Shown here: one piece after another, positions 16,489 through 24,478 of the stretch
Numbering within the stretch: position 1 is the first letter of the stretch
How the letters are laid out: every line of letters starts with the position of its first letter
Origin: Microcoleus sp. CAWBG506
GTDB lineage: Bacteria > Cyanobacteriota > Cyanobacteriia > Cyanobacteriales > Microcoleaceae
Assembly (NCBI GenBank): GCA_020883125.1
Contig: JAHREW010000033.1
Location: 4,823-62,226, forward strand
Length of the DNA: 57,404 nucleotides
Direction of reading: 5' to 3'
Notes under the pieces: generated by a model
What the model was told of the DNA's origin: nothing
What the model saw: the letters and a program-made list of their open reading frames with translations, nothing else
The model's database searches: none
Program-made: the position numbers and the translations under genes

Positions 16489-17880
16489 TTATTCATTGTC
16501 GATGTTTGTTAAGTGCGATAATCGAGTTTTGATATATTGCTTCATTATAGGTGACAGAGTGTAAAAGTTTTCTAGTTTTTCGAGCAAGCAGCGCCGCGAT
16601 AGAGATTGCAGCGCATTTGCCAAATCTGACACCGGAATTATGTCATTTTCTAGCAGTTTTGCGCGATCGACTGGCTGGCTTTCCCTCGCCAACAAGGAGA
16701 TTACTTGTTTTTCTAGTTCCGATAGGCGATCGAACTGCTGCTGTAAAACATCTTTCAAATCTTCCGGCAACAATATGGTATCATCTGGTAATAACTCTGT
16801 GACGCATCCTCCCAACTCTTGCATCAGAGTCGCCACGCTTTTTAACCATAACGGATTACCTTGGTAGCGATGAATGAGTGTTTCGCTGTTGTCGCTTTCT
16901 GCTAACCCATAATCTCTGAGTATTTCCCGTCCGGCTGCGATGTCTAAACCTTTGAGTTGTAAGCTACGAATGGGAGTATTTTGGTTTTTAACTTGAGTCA
17001 CTTCTCTGGGTTGTTCCCAACCGATTAGCAGCAAGCAACTTTGATGGGATAATTTTTCTATTTGTTTGAATAAAGAGCGATATTCTTCGCATTCTGGTTT
17101 ATATTTTCCTGCCGATTCGCCGCTACAGAAAAGGTGGTGAACGTCATCTAAGACTATTAAACAGCGATGATTTTGCAAATATTTAATCAGCGGTAAGTGT
17201 TTCTGGTTTGTTGGGGATGAATCAGGGTTTTCTGAGTTGGATAAAAGCTGTATTAGGTTAGATTGAAATTTATCTATGGTGGGGAATTCGTCTAGTGTGT
17301 ACCAAACTGCGTACTCAAACTCGTCTTTGATTTGTTTTACGAGTTGTACTGCTAGGGATGTTTTGCCGATGCCGCTGATACCGGTGAGGGTGATGAGGCG
17401 GCTGTGTTGTTGTAGAATCCAGGTGGTGAGGGTGTGGAGTTCGTGGGTGCGATCGAAGAAATCACCCAACTCCGGCATTTCGCTTAAATCTTGATGTGAG
17501 GTTTCTTGATTTGGTGGGTGTGAGTTTGGTATGTTTGGCGGTTGTCTGGCTTCTCCACAGGTGTTAAAACTACTAATTGCTACAAAATCTTGAACATCTT
17601 GTACAAAATTTGAAACCTTAGATATTTGGAATCTCTGCATTGCCGATCGAAAATTTGTTTTACTAATATTTTCCCCTAACTCTTCTGAAAGTATTCGCCA
17701 TAATTCCGAAGCCGCATTCCTAACACGACTTTCAGAACAGTCAAAGTGTTTGGCTACGTGCTTGTATGTATCGTGTTGTAAAGTTGCTTTTAGTACCGCC
17801 TCTTGTAAATCGTCAAGGTGTTGACCCGTTTTCTCGAAGACTATCTTATCTGCAAGGTTTAACATTTCTTTAAGATTCAT
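16489..17880 (-). CDS. STAND-class NTPase with N-terminal HTH and NB-ARC domain
   Basis: 463 residues. Residues 1-85 form a helix-turn-helix region (TYKHVAKHFDCSESRVRNAA) like the N-terminal domain of cyanobacterial vWA-MoxR-associated (vMAP) NTPases. Walker A GISGIGKTS is at 167-175, Walker B LIVLDDVHHL at 241-250, a GLPLA-like YQGNPLWLKSVATL follows, then a winged helix (LSELEKQVISLLARESQ). The protein stops there, without the WD40/TPR sensor repeats that usually follow. STAND proteins are switches in signalling, conflict or cell death. Upstream lies a 20-bp direct repeat; fragments of related genes lie on both sides. Confidence 0.88.
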   Translation of the reverse strand: MNLKEMLNLADKIVFEKTGQHLDDLQEAVLKATLQHDTYKHVAKHFDCSESRVRNAASELWRILSEELGENISKTNFRSAMQRFQISKVSNFVQDVQDFVAISSFNTCGEARQPPNIPNSHPPNQETSHQDLSEMPELGDFFDRTHELHTLTTWILQQHSRLITLTGISGIGKTSLAVQLVKQIKDEFEYAVWYTLDEFPTIDKFQSNLIQLLSNSENPDSSPTNQKHLPLIKYLQNHRCLIVLDDVHHLFCSGESAGKYKPECEEYRSLFKQIEKLSHQSCLLLIGWEQPREVTQVKNQNTPIRSLQLKGLDIAAGREILRDYGLAESDNSETLIHRYQGNPLWLKSVATLMQELGGCVTELLPDDTILLPEDLKDVLQQQFDRLSELEKQVISLLARESQPVDRAKLLENDIIPVSDLANALQSLSRRCLLEKLENFYTLSPIMKQYIKTRLSHLTNIDNE

Positions 17881-17921
17881 CGGCTTAAGAGGCTGGGATG
17901 ATTTTGTGTATTATGGCACAG

Positions 17922-17960
17922 TTTTAGACATTTTAGTATATTTTTAGATATTTTGGTACA
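17922..17960 (-). promoter_or_regulatory. Direct repeat in the STAND promoter region
   Basis: TTTTAGACATTTTAGTATA (17922-17940) and TTTTAGATATTTTGGTACA (17942-17960) are imperfect direct repeats at a 20-bp period, about 40-80 bp before the STAND start codon. A third, weaker echo (GGACATTTTGGGA) lies at 18011-18023. The region between the divergent genes (17881-18099) holds nothing else obvious. Two helical turns of spacing suits a binding site for a regulator, perhaps the HTH domain of the neighbour; this is inference. Confidence 0.45.
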
Positions 17961-18099
17961 TAACTAGATTTAAAGAGAGTGAATGCGGGGGAAAGTTGGG
18001 GGCAAAATAGGACATTTTGGGACTGGACAAAGGTTTTATTTATAAGGAATAATAGTACGAGTATCCCTCCGTTTATTGTTATTTTAGGAGCATAAGCTA

Positions 18100-18366
18100 A
18101 TGGCAGACAAACGTTTTGTACCTGATGGCAATGGTAATTTAATCAAAATTACTAAGGAAAATTCTGATGGCTCATATGAATTTATTGCTCGTCCTGAAAA
18201 TAGTTCTGGTGGAGAGCGTCTTCATGTTGGTGTTGATAGCAATGGCAATATGTCATGGTTCGCTGAGACAGATGAGAATAACGTAAAAATTTATGGAAAT
18301 AAAATGTTTTCCAAATATGTTATCAATACTGCTGTACAAGTTGCCAATGCTCTTATGAATGATTAG
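18100..18366 (+). CDS. Small protein of unknown function
   Basis: 88 residues, soluble, with no signal peptide. Contains FVPDGNGNLIKITKENSDGS, LHVGVDSNGNMSWFAETD and a helical end (KYVINTAVQVANALMND). No family is recognised. AGGAG lies 11 bp upstream of the ATG. It is divergent from the STAND NTPase and the first of three small genes in the same direction; the spacing to the next (about 110 bp) leaves an operon uncertain. Confidence 0.65.
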   Translation: MADKRFVPDGNGNLIKITKENSDGSYEFIARPENSSGGERLHVGVDSNGNMSWFAETDENNVKIYGNKMFSKYVINTAVQVANALMND

Positions 18367-18479
18367 CCCGAACGATAAAATTATAGTGCGATCGCGACTC
18401 TTGTAAGTTGAGTTGACGCAATGATCTCTAAGAAACCGTTTTGAACAAATAAAATCTCTCAGATGGGAAAAGTGAACTC

Positions 18480-18683
18480 ATGTCAGAAGAAAGCATCAAA
18501 TTATTAGAGTCAGCCAAAAATCTGCTCCGCCAAGCAGAAGAGAAGGTGAAGCAAAGCAGTCCAGAACCAGCACAATCAGCCGCCTTGACTGCTATCGGTC
18601 AGGCACTTGTTGTAACGACTTATCAGCTTTCTACCATTGCTCAACACCTGTCAAGCATTAATCAACATCTTAATAAGGACTAA
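18480..18683 (+). CDS. Small helical protein of unknown function
   Basis: 67 residues, almost wholly amphipathic helix: IKLLESAKNLLRQAEEKVKQ and LSTIAQHLSSINQHLNK. There are no cysteines and no membrane segment. A GGGAAAAG stretch precedes the ATG. It could be a coiled-coil partner of a neighbouring gene, but I do not recognise a family. Confidence 0.6.
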   Translation: MSEESIKLLESAKNLLRQAEEKVKQSSPEPAQSAALTAIGQALVVTTYQLSTIAQHLSSINQHLNKD

Positions 18684-18797
18684 AACTAAAGATGGATCGA
18701 TCGCACCCTGGTTCAGGTGGGTGTGCAAAGCCATCGGTTGGGAGTTGCGCTTTATCCTAATTTTTTTTAAAGTATCCCCCATAATCCCGATCCGATC

Positions 18798-18845
18798 TAC
18801 CTAACACTACTCTCTGAACAGTCAAAATCTTTGGATAAGGGATTA
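18798..18845 (-). pseudogene. Decayed fragment of a vMAP-type HTH segment
   Basis: The minus strand reads SKDFDCSESSVR then a stop, matching AKHFDCSESRVRNA in the N-terminal domain of the STAND protein (DNA 17726-17767). Only this short stretch is recognisable; flanking DNA is degenerate. It marks a second, now mostly lost, STAND-type gene in the locus. The rest of 18684-18976 shows no gene. Confidence 0.6.
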
Positions 18846-18976
18846 TAGGAGAAGTATAAAGCGTCAGTTGAGGGATTGAACGGTGGTCGTTTTCTAGCCT
18901 GTAACAGTGTACTAGACGGCAACTGCGGTTTAATTACAGCCTACTTGTCAAATCTATAATTACGGAGATTAAAATT

Positions 18977-19327
18977 ATGGGAACTTATCGTTTCAATTGC
19001 GCTCTACAAAAGGGAAATGACACAATAGAAAGTGCTAAGGAAGAGTATGATAGCCCTCCCACCGCAAAGGAGGCGATCGAAGTAGTTGAAAGAGTCAGAC
19101 AACTTGGCAAAGACTCAACTCTTTTACCGAATAAAGCGCATGACGATTTTGATACGACAATTGACAAAGTGATCGAGTGGTTAGAATCAAAAGCTGGAGT
19201 TGGCTATAGACCGGACAGCAATTATGACATAACAAAAGCGAGAAAAACATTCACATACAAGGGAACTTTATACCGAGTCGATATTAAAGCAGGTGGAGAA
19301 ACATCTGAGGGAGGATGGTTTCTATGA
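18977..19327 (+). CDS. Small protein of unknown function
   Basis: 116 residues, soluble. A helical first part (PTAKEAIEVVERVRQLGKDS, TTIDKVIEWLESKAGVGY) precedes a beta-type end (KARKTFTYKGTLYRVDIKAGG). ACGGAG lies 11 bp before the ATG. No family is recognised. It follows the two other small genes of this island segment and precedes the TPR gene. Confidence 0.65.
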   Translation: MGTYRFNCALQKGNDTIESAKEEYDSPPTAKEAIEVVERVRQLGKDSTLLPNKAHDDFDTTIDKVIEWLESKAGVGYRPDSNYDITKARKTFTYKGTLYRVDIKAGGETSEGGWFL

Positions 19328-19361
19328 TACGTTTTTAGATTTAGTGCGATCGCTCATCTCC

Positions 19362-19391
19362 CGTAGGTTGGGTTGACACAAGGAAACCCAA
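19362..19391. repeat. GTTGGGTT/AACCCAAC dispersed hairpin
   Basis: GTTGGGTT pairs with AACCCAAC around a short loop, in a TAGGTTGGGTTGACAC context that is a familiar dispersed repeat in filamentous cyanobacteria. The right arm of the same motif type, AGTTGAGTTGACGCAA, appears near 18408. It may terminate the preceding small gene. Confidence 0.5.
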
Positions 19392-19545
19392 CTTTCATCA
19401 GCGTTTAGTCTCAATTGGATCTTTAACTATCACCAAATACAAAGTATATAAAAGTGAATCAATCTCATGAAAGTTAAATGAGCACAACCACTATTATTTA
19501 AATTTTCAAGATAAACCTAGCCAAAAACAAAGAACACAATTTATT

Positions 19546-20544
19546 ATGAGTGCTGATATATATAGCCAAGGTGTTGAAAGGTTTAACGCAAAAGATTATC
19601 ACGGCGCGTTTGAGTATTTTAACCAGTATATTCAGTTAAATCCTTATTCCGCAGATGCTTATTATGTGCGAGGTCTTGTCTGTAAGGAACTAGGAGATAA
19701 CCAAGGAGCCTTTAATGATTACTCTCAAGCAATTAATCTAGGTACCAGTTATGCTGCTGATGCTTACACGAAGAGAGGTCTTACTCGCTATCTAATGAAA
19801 GATTGGCTAGGCGCAATCAGCGATTTAAATCAAGCTATCGACCTCAATAGCGGTTCCTATGCTTATGCTCTCCGAGCTACTTGCCGAGATCGCTTGGAGG
19901 ATCTGCCCGATGCTATTATTGAAGACTGTAACCAAGCAATCAAACTAGATCCTAACTCGGCACTTGCCTACGGACAGCGAGGTGCTAGTCGTTTAAAACT
20001 CAAAGATTATCAGCGTGCGATTGCTGATTTAACTAAAGCTATTGAGCTAGAACCAAATCATTCATCTGTTTACGTGAATCGAGGTAAATGTTACGGAATA
20101 TTGGGCAATACGCAAGAAGCAATAGCGGACTTCACCCAATCTATCCAGATGAATCCAGAATATAAGGCAGAAGTGTACTTTCTTCGGGCAACAGTCCGTT
20201 ATGAATCGGGAGATTTGCAGGGATCAATTGTAGATTTAACTCACACCATTGAATTAGATCCTAATCATGCTAATGCCTATTATGTCCGAAGCGATCAACG
20301 TTATAACTTGGGAGATAAACAGGGAGCGGTCAATGATCTCACTCAATATCTTCGACTAAATCCCAATAACGCTAAAGCCTATGATTTACGAGGAGTTCGT
20401 CGCTATAAGCTAGGGGATAAGCAGGGCTCAATTGGAGACTTCCAGCAAGCTGCTGTACTCTACATTCAACAAGGAGATTACACTGAATACCTGAATGAAG
20501 TAGAGCTGATCGCAAAGATTGAGAAGGAATTAGCCAATACTTAA
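19546..20544 (+). CDS. Tetratricopeptide-repeat protein
   Basis: 332 residues made of about eight consecutive 34-residue TPR units from end to end, each with the usual pattern (for example AYYVRGLVCKELGDNQGAFNDYSQAI and AYGQRGASRLKLKDYQRAIADLTKAI). There is no signal peptide, membrane helix or catalytic domain. TPR arrays bind other proteins, so the partner defines the function; here it is unknown. Its position in the island next to a STAND NTPase that lacks its own repeat sensor is noteworthy but may be chance. Confidence 0.92.
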   Translation: MSADIYSQGVERFNAKDYHGAFEYFNQYIQLNPYSADAYYVRGLVCKELGDNQGAFNDYSQAINLGTSYAADAYTKRGLTRYLMKDWLGAISDLNQAIDLNSGSYAYALRATCRDRLEDLPDAIIEDCNQAIKLDPNSALAYGQRGASRLKLKDYQRAIADLTKAIELEPNHSSVYVNRGKCYGILGNTQEAIADFTQSIQMNPEYKAEVYFLRATVRYESGDLQGSIVDLTHTIELDPNHANAYYVRSDQRYNLGDKQGAVNDLTQYLRLNPNNAKAYDLRGVRRYKLGDKQGSIGDFQQAAVLYIQQGDYTEYLNEVELIAKIEKELANT

Positions 20545-20704
20545 TGGTCAAATATTTTCATAAACGCGAGCGAATTGATAGTATTGGGCGTTCGCAGGTC
20601 GGCTTGCGTGGCGAAAGTCAGAAATCTTTAGAGCGTTGGTTATCAACGCGCAGCGGTCTAATGTAATGATTGAACGGAGGGCGATCGCCCCAACCAAATC
20701 AAGG

Positions 20705-20848
20705 GCGATCGCCCTTTCCTACATATTCCCTTAACCCTCGTGTCACCCAACCTCTGTTTCCACTGACAATCCGCTCCATCTCCACCATCTCAAAGGGCGA
20801 CGATTGCACAGAGGGCGTGAAGCGTAGCCATTCCGTAGGGCGATCGCC
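20705..20848. repeat. 144-bp direct repeat, copy 1
   Basis: Identical to 21973-22116 except for one visible mismatch (CTCTGTTTC against CTCTCTTTC). Both copies begin and end with GCGATCGCC. They bracket the nucleotidyltransferase/XRE gene pair. A frame open across the repeat does not look like a gene. Confidence 0.95.
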
Positions 20849-20896
20849 ACAGCAAACAAACCCGACATATTCAGCGTTTTTTTTGCAAACAATGTT

Positions 20897-21415
20897 TCAA
20901 GATACTTTAGTTTTCTTTTTCATTCTTTGTTCGTGCCATTCTTTTGCACTTTCTTTAAGTTCCTCTATCTGCTCAAAATCTACCTGCATCACAGCCGTTT
21001 TAAACTCCACACCTAAAGCAAAGCTAATCTCAAGTAGTTCCACAAAACTAGCACTTTGATAACTTTTAGCCTCATGCTCTTTAATCCGCTGTTCATCAAT
21101 TCCTAGCATTTCAGCTAGTTCTTTTTCGCTCATTTTGGCTGCAATTCTGGCTTTAATTAAAGCATCTGGCAGTTTATTCAAATTCTCTACTACAATTTCG
21201 ATCGGCTCGCTCTTGTCACAGTTAATCAATCTTTCATATTCCGCTAGTTCTTCATGTAACTGATCTAAATGGCATTGTATCGCACCTCTACCTGCGTCCC
21301 ATTTGAGAAAGTCCTTTCTTTTTGCTTCTTCATCCCGCTCCATTGCTGCTAGAGTTTTGTTGAATTTTTCAACCCATTCTTTGCTGACTTCATACTGCAA
21401 TTCATCTTTAATCAT
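20897..21415 (-). CDS. XRE-family helix-turn-helix protein, probable antitoxin
   Basis: 172 residues. A long charged N-terminal helical part (residues 1-85) is followed by an HTH_3 domain: IKARIAAKMSEKELAEMLGIDEQRIKEHE then SFVELLEISFALGVE. A basic tail ends EWHEQRMKKKTKVS. The ATG at 21415 overlaps the stop of the upstream gene (ATGA) and has GAGGTGG upstream. Toxin-like gene first and HTH gene second resembles HigBA-type order, so an antitoxin/repressor role is inferred. Confidence 0.8.
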   Translation of the reverse strand: MIKDELQYEVSKEWVEKFNKTLAAMERDEEAKRKDFLKWDAGRGAIQCHLDQLHEELAEYERLINCDKSEPIEIVVENLNKLPDALIKARIAAKMSEKELAEMLGIDEQRIKEHEAKSYQSASFVELLEISFALGVEFKTAVMQVDFEQIEELKESAKEWHEQRMKKKTKVS

Positions 21416-21858
21416 GGTTCCCACCTCATTACATCTATAGCTATGATTCCTTTCTTGTTTTGATTTCTATCCTTTTGAAAAAACTCAAAAGAATTATCTC
21501 CGTAATTACCTACAGGTTGGTCTGCTGGGAAAACCTCACCTTTATATTTGGCTTTTTGGGCATTTCGGTCGTAATGATTGAACAATCGAGGAGCATTAAC
21601 TCTCAGATCCTCCATGTCTACAGTTTCGCGATCGTAACAAGCATCAAAGTCGTTAGGATCTGGTTTGCTGGTCACAAAACTACCATTAATATAAATAGTC
21701 CTACAACCTGCTGCTTTTAACTGAGTCATTGCTAGTTTCAAGCCATTTATCATGTTCTTTCTCTTGAAATTAGTACCAAATATCTCGTTAAACTCCTCCC
21801 ATTCACAAAAATGAACTCCTGGTGGCAAATTGCCGTTTTCATCGAATTCTGGAATCAC
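21412..21858 (-). CDS. DUF6932-like minimal nucleotidyltransferase, probable toxin
   Basis: 148 residues from a GTG start. The core YINGSFVTSKPDPNDFDACYD has the GS(F)...DxD pattern of minimal nucleotidyltransferases (as in MNT/DUF6932-type proteins), and IAIDVMRWEP near the end may supply the third acidic residue. Overlaps the XRE gene by 4 bp. Family assignment rests on these motifs; a toxin role is inferred from pairing with an HTH gene in a TA-rich region. Confidence 0.65.
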   Translation of the reverse strand: MIPEFDENGNLPPGVHFCEWEEFNEIFGTNFKRKNMINGLKLAMTQLKAAGCRTIYINGSFVTSKPDPNDFDACYDRETVDMEDLRVNAPRLFNHYDRNAQKAKYKGEVFPADQPVGNYGDNSFEFFQKDRNQNKKGIIAIDVMRWEP

Positions 21859-21972
21859 TCTTTCACACTCTAGTCACAAATTTATTGTTCATTTCTTAAT
21901 ATTATCATATTTATCTCGATCGCTCACCAGTATCCTCACAGCAGACTCGTCTCAATGCAATGGAAGAGTTGC

Positions 21973-22116
21973 GCGATCGCCCTTTCCTACATATTCCCTT
22001 AACCCTCGTGTCACCCAACCTCTCTTTCCACTGACAATCCGCTCCATCTCCACCATCTCAAAGGGCGACGATTGCACAGAGGGCGTGAAGCGTAGCCATT
22101 CCGTAGGGCGATCGCC
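21973..22116. repeat. 144-bp direct repeat, copy 2
   Basis: Second copy of the GCGATCGCC-bounded unit at 20705-20848, same orientation, one mismatch. Immediately beyond it the DNA is rich in further HIP1 sites. Confidence 0.95.
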
Positions 22117-22232
22117 CCAGCGTACAAAAGCGCGATCGCACCTCACAGCAAATACCAAATAGTGCGATAATTGTACGGATAGCCTAGGCGCAGCCAGCCG
22201 TAGGCATCGCTCACTAAAACTCATCCTAATTA

Positions 22233-22689
22233 TTAAGTAGATAAAGACGGCACTGTAAAATTTGTAAACAATTGCACATCAAACTCACTACCTGTCAAAG
22301 AATTCACTAACCGTTCATCCAATGTTAGCAACGGTGCTGTAACTTGCTCTGACAGTGCCACATAGCAGCCATCATAAGCTGTGATACCATAGTCCAATCC
22401 AATTTGAACAGCTTTATTCATTAGCTCTTTGGTTGAAGTAACTTGAAATCGTAAAGCTTTTAAGTCACTTAGATCGGCCTGAACTTGTTCGGCAGTGTAG
22501 AGTTTAGCTCGAACATACTTCCAAAGAACATACTTCACACTCAATATAAAACAGATCTGGCACAAAAAACTCAACAGCCGGATCGTCAAGACAATCGAAT
22601 AATTGATTAACTTTAGGAGTCAAAGGATCGACGATAAACTGCTTAATACAAATATTTGTATCCAGTACCCATCGTAGCGGAACTGTCAT
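22233..22689 (-). pseudogene. PIN-domain (VapC/FitB-like) toxin, frameshifted
   Basis: The first frame (22689 down to 22504) reads RWVLDTNICIKQFIVDP with the first PIN Asp and ends at a stop soon after PDLFYIECE. The second frame (22589 down to 22233) carries the rest: LWKYVRAKLYTAEQVQADL, GITAYDGCYVALSEQ with the conserved Asp, and LLTLDERLV. A single-base indel near 22535-22550 joins them into one normal PIN protein of about 150 residues. The toxin is thus probably inactive. Its ATG overlaps the antitoxin stop (ATGA). Confidence 0.85.
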
Positions 22690-22961
22690 CTGTTGCGATC
22701 CTCTCGAATCAAAACAGTGCTATCCGTTAATCCAAAATCCCTTGGATTAACTCTAGGACGACTGCGAATCCTTTGTAGGATTGCTGACGTTAGTTGGCTT
22801 TCTTGCGCCCGATCTATCATCACCTTGTCGGACTCAAATGATTGCTTCAATAGATGAATTACTGCCTCATTGAGAGTAAAATTTTTTTCAGAGGCAAGAC
22901 ATTGAATACGACTGTATAATTCATCGGGTAGATTTTGAATCTGAAGTGTAGCCATTGCCAT
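22686..22961 (-). CDS. FitA/VapB-like antitoxin (ribbon-helix-helix)
   Basis: 91 residues. The N-terminal MATLQIQNLPDELYSRIQCL is a FitA-type ribbon-helix-helix DNA-binding segment, and the C-terminal part (SRPRVNPRDFGLTDSTVLIREDR) is the toxin-binding tail. Intact, although its PIN toxin partner directly downstream is frameshifted. ATG 22961 is used; a second ATG two codons in is equally possible. Confidence 0.85.
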   Translation of the reverse strand: MAMATLQIQNLPDELYSRIQCLASEKNFTLNEAVIHLLKQSFESDKVMIDRAQESQLTSAILQRIRSRPRVNPRDFGLTDSTVLIREDRNR

Positions 22962-23011
22962 TTCATAGTTACTTTATTCATTATATCACAGTTTAACTCA
23001 AGCGTCAATGT

Positions 23012-23078
23012 TCAGAAACCGGGTTTCTCAGATCAATCAAGCATCGCCGCCGAGATTTTATTTAGAAACCCGGTTTCT
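23012..23078. repeat. Pair of AAACCCGGTTTCT-type repeats
   Basis: CAGAAACCGGGTTTCTCAG (23012) and TAGAAACCCGGTTTCTC (23063) are near-palindromic copies of a repeat also present at 13480-13545, near 29777 and in the 49.7-kb tandem. They form short hairpins; no function can be assigned. Confidence 0.8.
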
Positions 23079-23151
23079 CACCCCCACGAGATACGGCCAC
23101 CAAAAGAAAGAGCGATCGCATTTCTCTTTTACGAATCAAGATTCCAACTGC

Positions 23152-23421
23152 TTAGGGAAAATAACGATAAAATTCCCGACGATGTAGAACACGCATCACT
23201 TCTATAACATCTTCATTAACCTCTATTCCAATACGGTAATCGCCGATGCGGATGCGATAGCGATTCGCGTAACCTCTCATGGCTTTAATGTCAGAAATCT
23301 CCTCCAAGGTGTTGATTGCTTCTAGTGTTGTAAAAGCCAGATCGTAGATGCGTTGGTATGATGTCGAACTCTTCAGTTGTTTCAAGTCTTTTAGAAAAGC
23401 CTGACGGTATTGAACTTCCAA
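23152..23421 (-). CDS. RelE/ParE-family toxin
   Basis: 89 residues with the RelE/ParE fold pattern: YRQAFLKDLKQLKSSTSYQRIYD, IKAMRGYANRYRIRIGDYRIGIEV and VIEVMRVLHRREFYRYFP. RelE-type toxins cleave mRNA on the ribosome. Basic residues (R of RYRIRIGDYR and the final HRREFYRYF) match the family's active surface. Follows its antitoxin by 5 bp. Confidence 0.88.
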   Translation of the reverse strand: MEVQYRQAFLKDLKQLKSSTSYQRIYDLAFTTLEAINTLEEISDIKAMRGYANRYRIRIGDYRIGIEVNEDVIEVMRVLHRREFYRYFP

Positions 23422-23426
23422 GATAA

Positions 23427-23654
23427 CTATTCCTCAAGATAAGCTAAGGCTTCCGAGCGATTTAGCAAGGGAGTATTAACAGCTTCATCCATTGCTTTGT
23501 TCATGCAATAATCTTCTACCGCACCCGTAAGTCGATCGACAGAAACTTCTTCATTAGGTAGTAGTAGTTGTCGCCATAGCTCAATAGGAATCACCACAGC
23601 GCTTACATCTCCGTCTTTGTTCGTAAGATATTCTATATTTAACGTTGTTTCCAT
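23427..23654 (-). CDS. RelB/Phd-like antitoxin
   Basis: 75 residues: a beta-strand start (LNIEYLTNKDGDVSAVVIPIELWRQL) resembling Phd/YefM-type antitoxins used with RelE toxins, then an acidic helical tail (DYCMNKAMDEAVNTPLLNRSEALAYLEE). Located directly upstream of the RelE-type gene in the same operon. The exact antitoxin subfamily is uncertain. Confidence 0.8.
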   Translation of the reverse strand: METTLNIEYLTNKDGDVSAVVIPIELWRQLLLPNEEVSVDRLTGAVEDYCMNKAMDEAVNTPLLNRSEALAYLEE

Positions 23655-23868
23655 GTCAGACTCCAGAAACTTCCTGCAATTCTAGCTTACCTGAAAGTGC
23701 TTTGGCAAGATCGGGTTTAGGATAAAATATCAAGTAAACATTGGTAGCTGTCGCCACCAAAAAAAAGCGCGATCGCCCTTCGCAGCAAATACCAAACACT
23801 GCGATGATTGCACGAGTTGCGATCGCCCCCTTTAATTTTTCGTCTCTGCTTAATTACTGCGGCCGAAT

Positions 23869-24450
23869 TTAATTCAAAAATTCCTTTTTTGCCTCAATCC
23901 TTGAAGGCATTAAAACGCAACGCACCAACAATTCTAAATCCAACTCCGGCAACAACTCACTTCTTGAAACTTCCTCATAATTATCCTCTCGCAACGCATA
24001 CACAGCCAACTGATTATTTTCCCAAAACCAGACTTCAGGAATGCGAATTCGCAAATATTTAGCTAATTTATTTGTATTCCCGCTAGTAATTGTTACTTCT
24101 ATTGCTAAATCGGGATGCTCTTTCTTTTCACCTATATAATAAGACTCATCAGGATCAAATGAGACATCTTTGGCTCGATTTCTGCGAGTCGCACTACCTA
24201 CAGGAATAAAATTAATCCCTTTCTCAAAAAAGTAGAGTGCTATAAATATAGCCAAAATACTTTTTATCTCTTCATGTGCTTCGCACAATGTCATAAACTC
24301 AATCCACCCATCAAGATAAGTTATCCGCAAACCCGGAGAGTCTGCCATCAAAGATTCCAAAGCCTCAAATTGCTCCCAACTATAATAACCAGGGAGAAGC
24401 AATCGCTGTTCGGCAAGGGTAACTGTTTCTTTTAAAAGTTGTGCTGTCAT
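23869..24450 (-). CDS. Uma2-family (DUF820) PD-(D/E)XK-like protein
   Basis: 193 residues from ATG 24450; an ATG four codons upstream (24462) is also possible. Contains YYSWEQFEALESLMADSPGLRITYLDG, RAKDVSFDPDESYYIG and the presumed active strand KKEHPDLAIEVTITSGNTNKLAKYLRIRIPEVWFWENN with Asp, Glu and Lys. Third Uma2 gene of the window and quite different from the first two, so they are not recent duplicates. Confidence 0.85.
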   Translation of the reverse strand: MTAQLLKETVTLAEQRLLLPGYYSWEQFEALESLMADSPGLRITYLDGWIEFMTLCEAHEEIKSILAIFIALYFFEKGINFIPVGSATRRNRAKDVSFDPDESYYIGEKKEHPDLAIEVTITSGNTNKLAKYLRIRIPEVWFWENNQLAVYALREDNYEEVSRSELLPELDLELLVRCVLMPSRIEAKKEFLN

Positions 24451-24478
24451 AGGTATCACCATCCTATTTTAAATATTA

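Noticed and set aside
20670..21059. Open frame crossing the 144-bp repeat
   Set aside because: It reads through repeat DNA and antisense to the XRE gene; the same translation appears at 21830-22162 only because of the repeat.
22504..22589. Programmed frameshift in the PIN toxin
   Set aside because: No slippery heptamer is seen at the junction; a plain indel is simpler.
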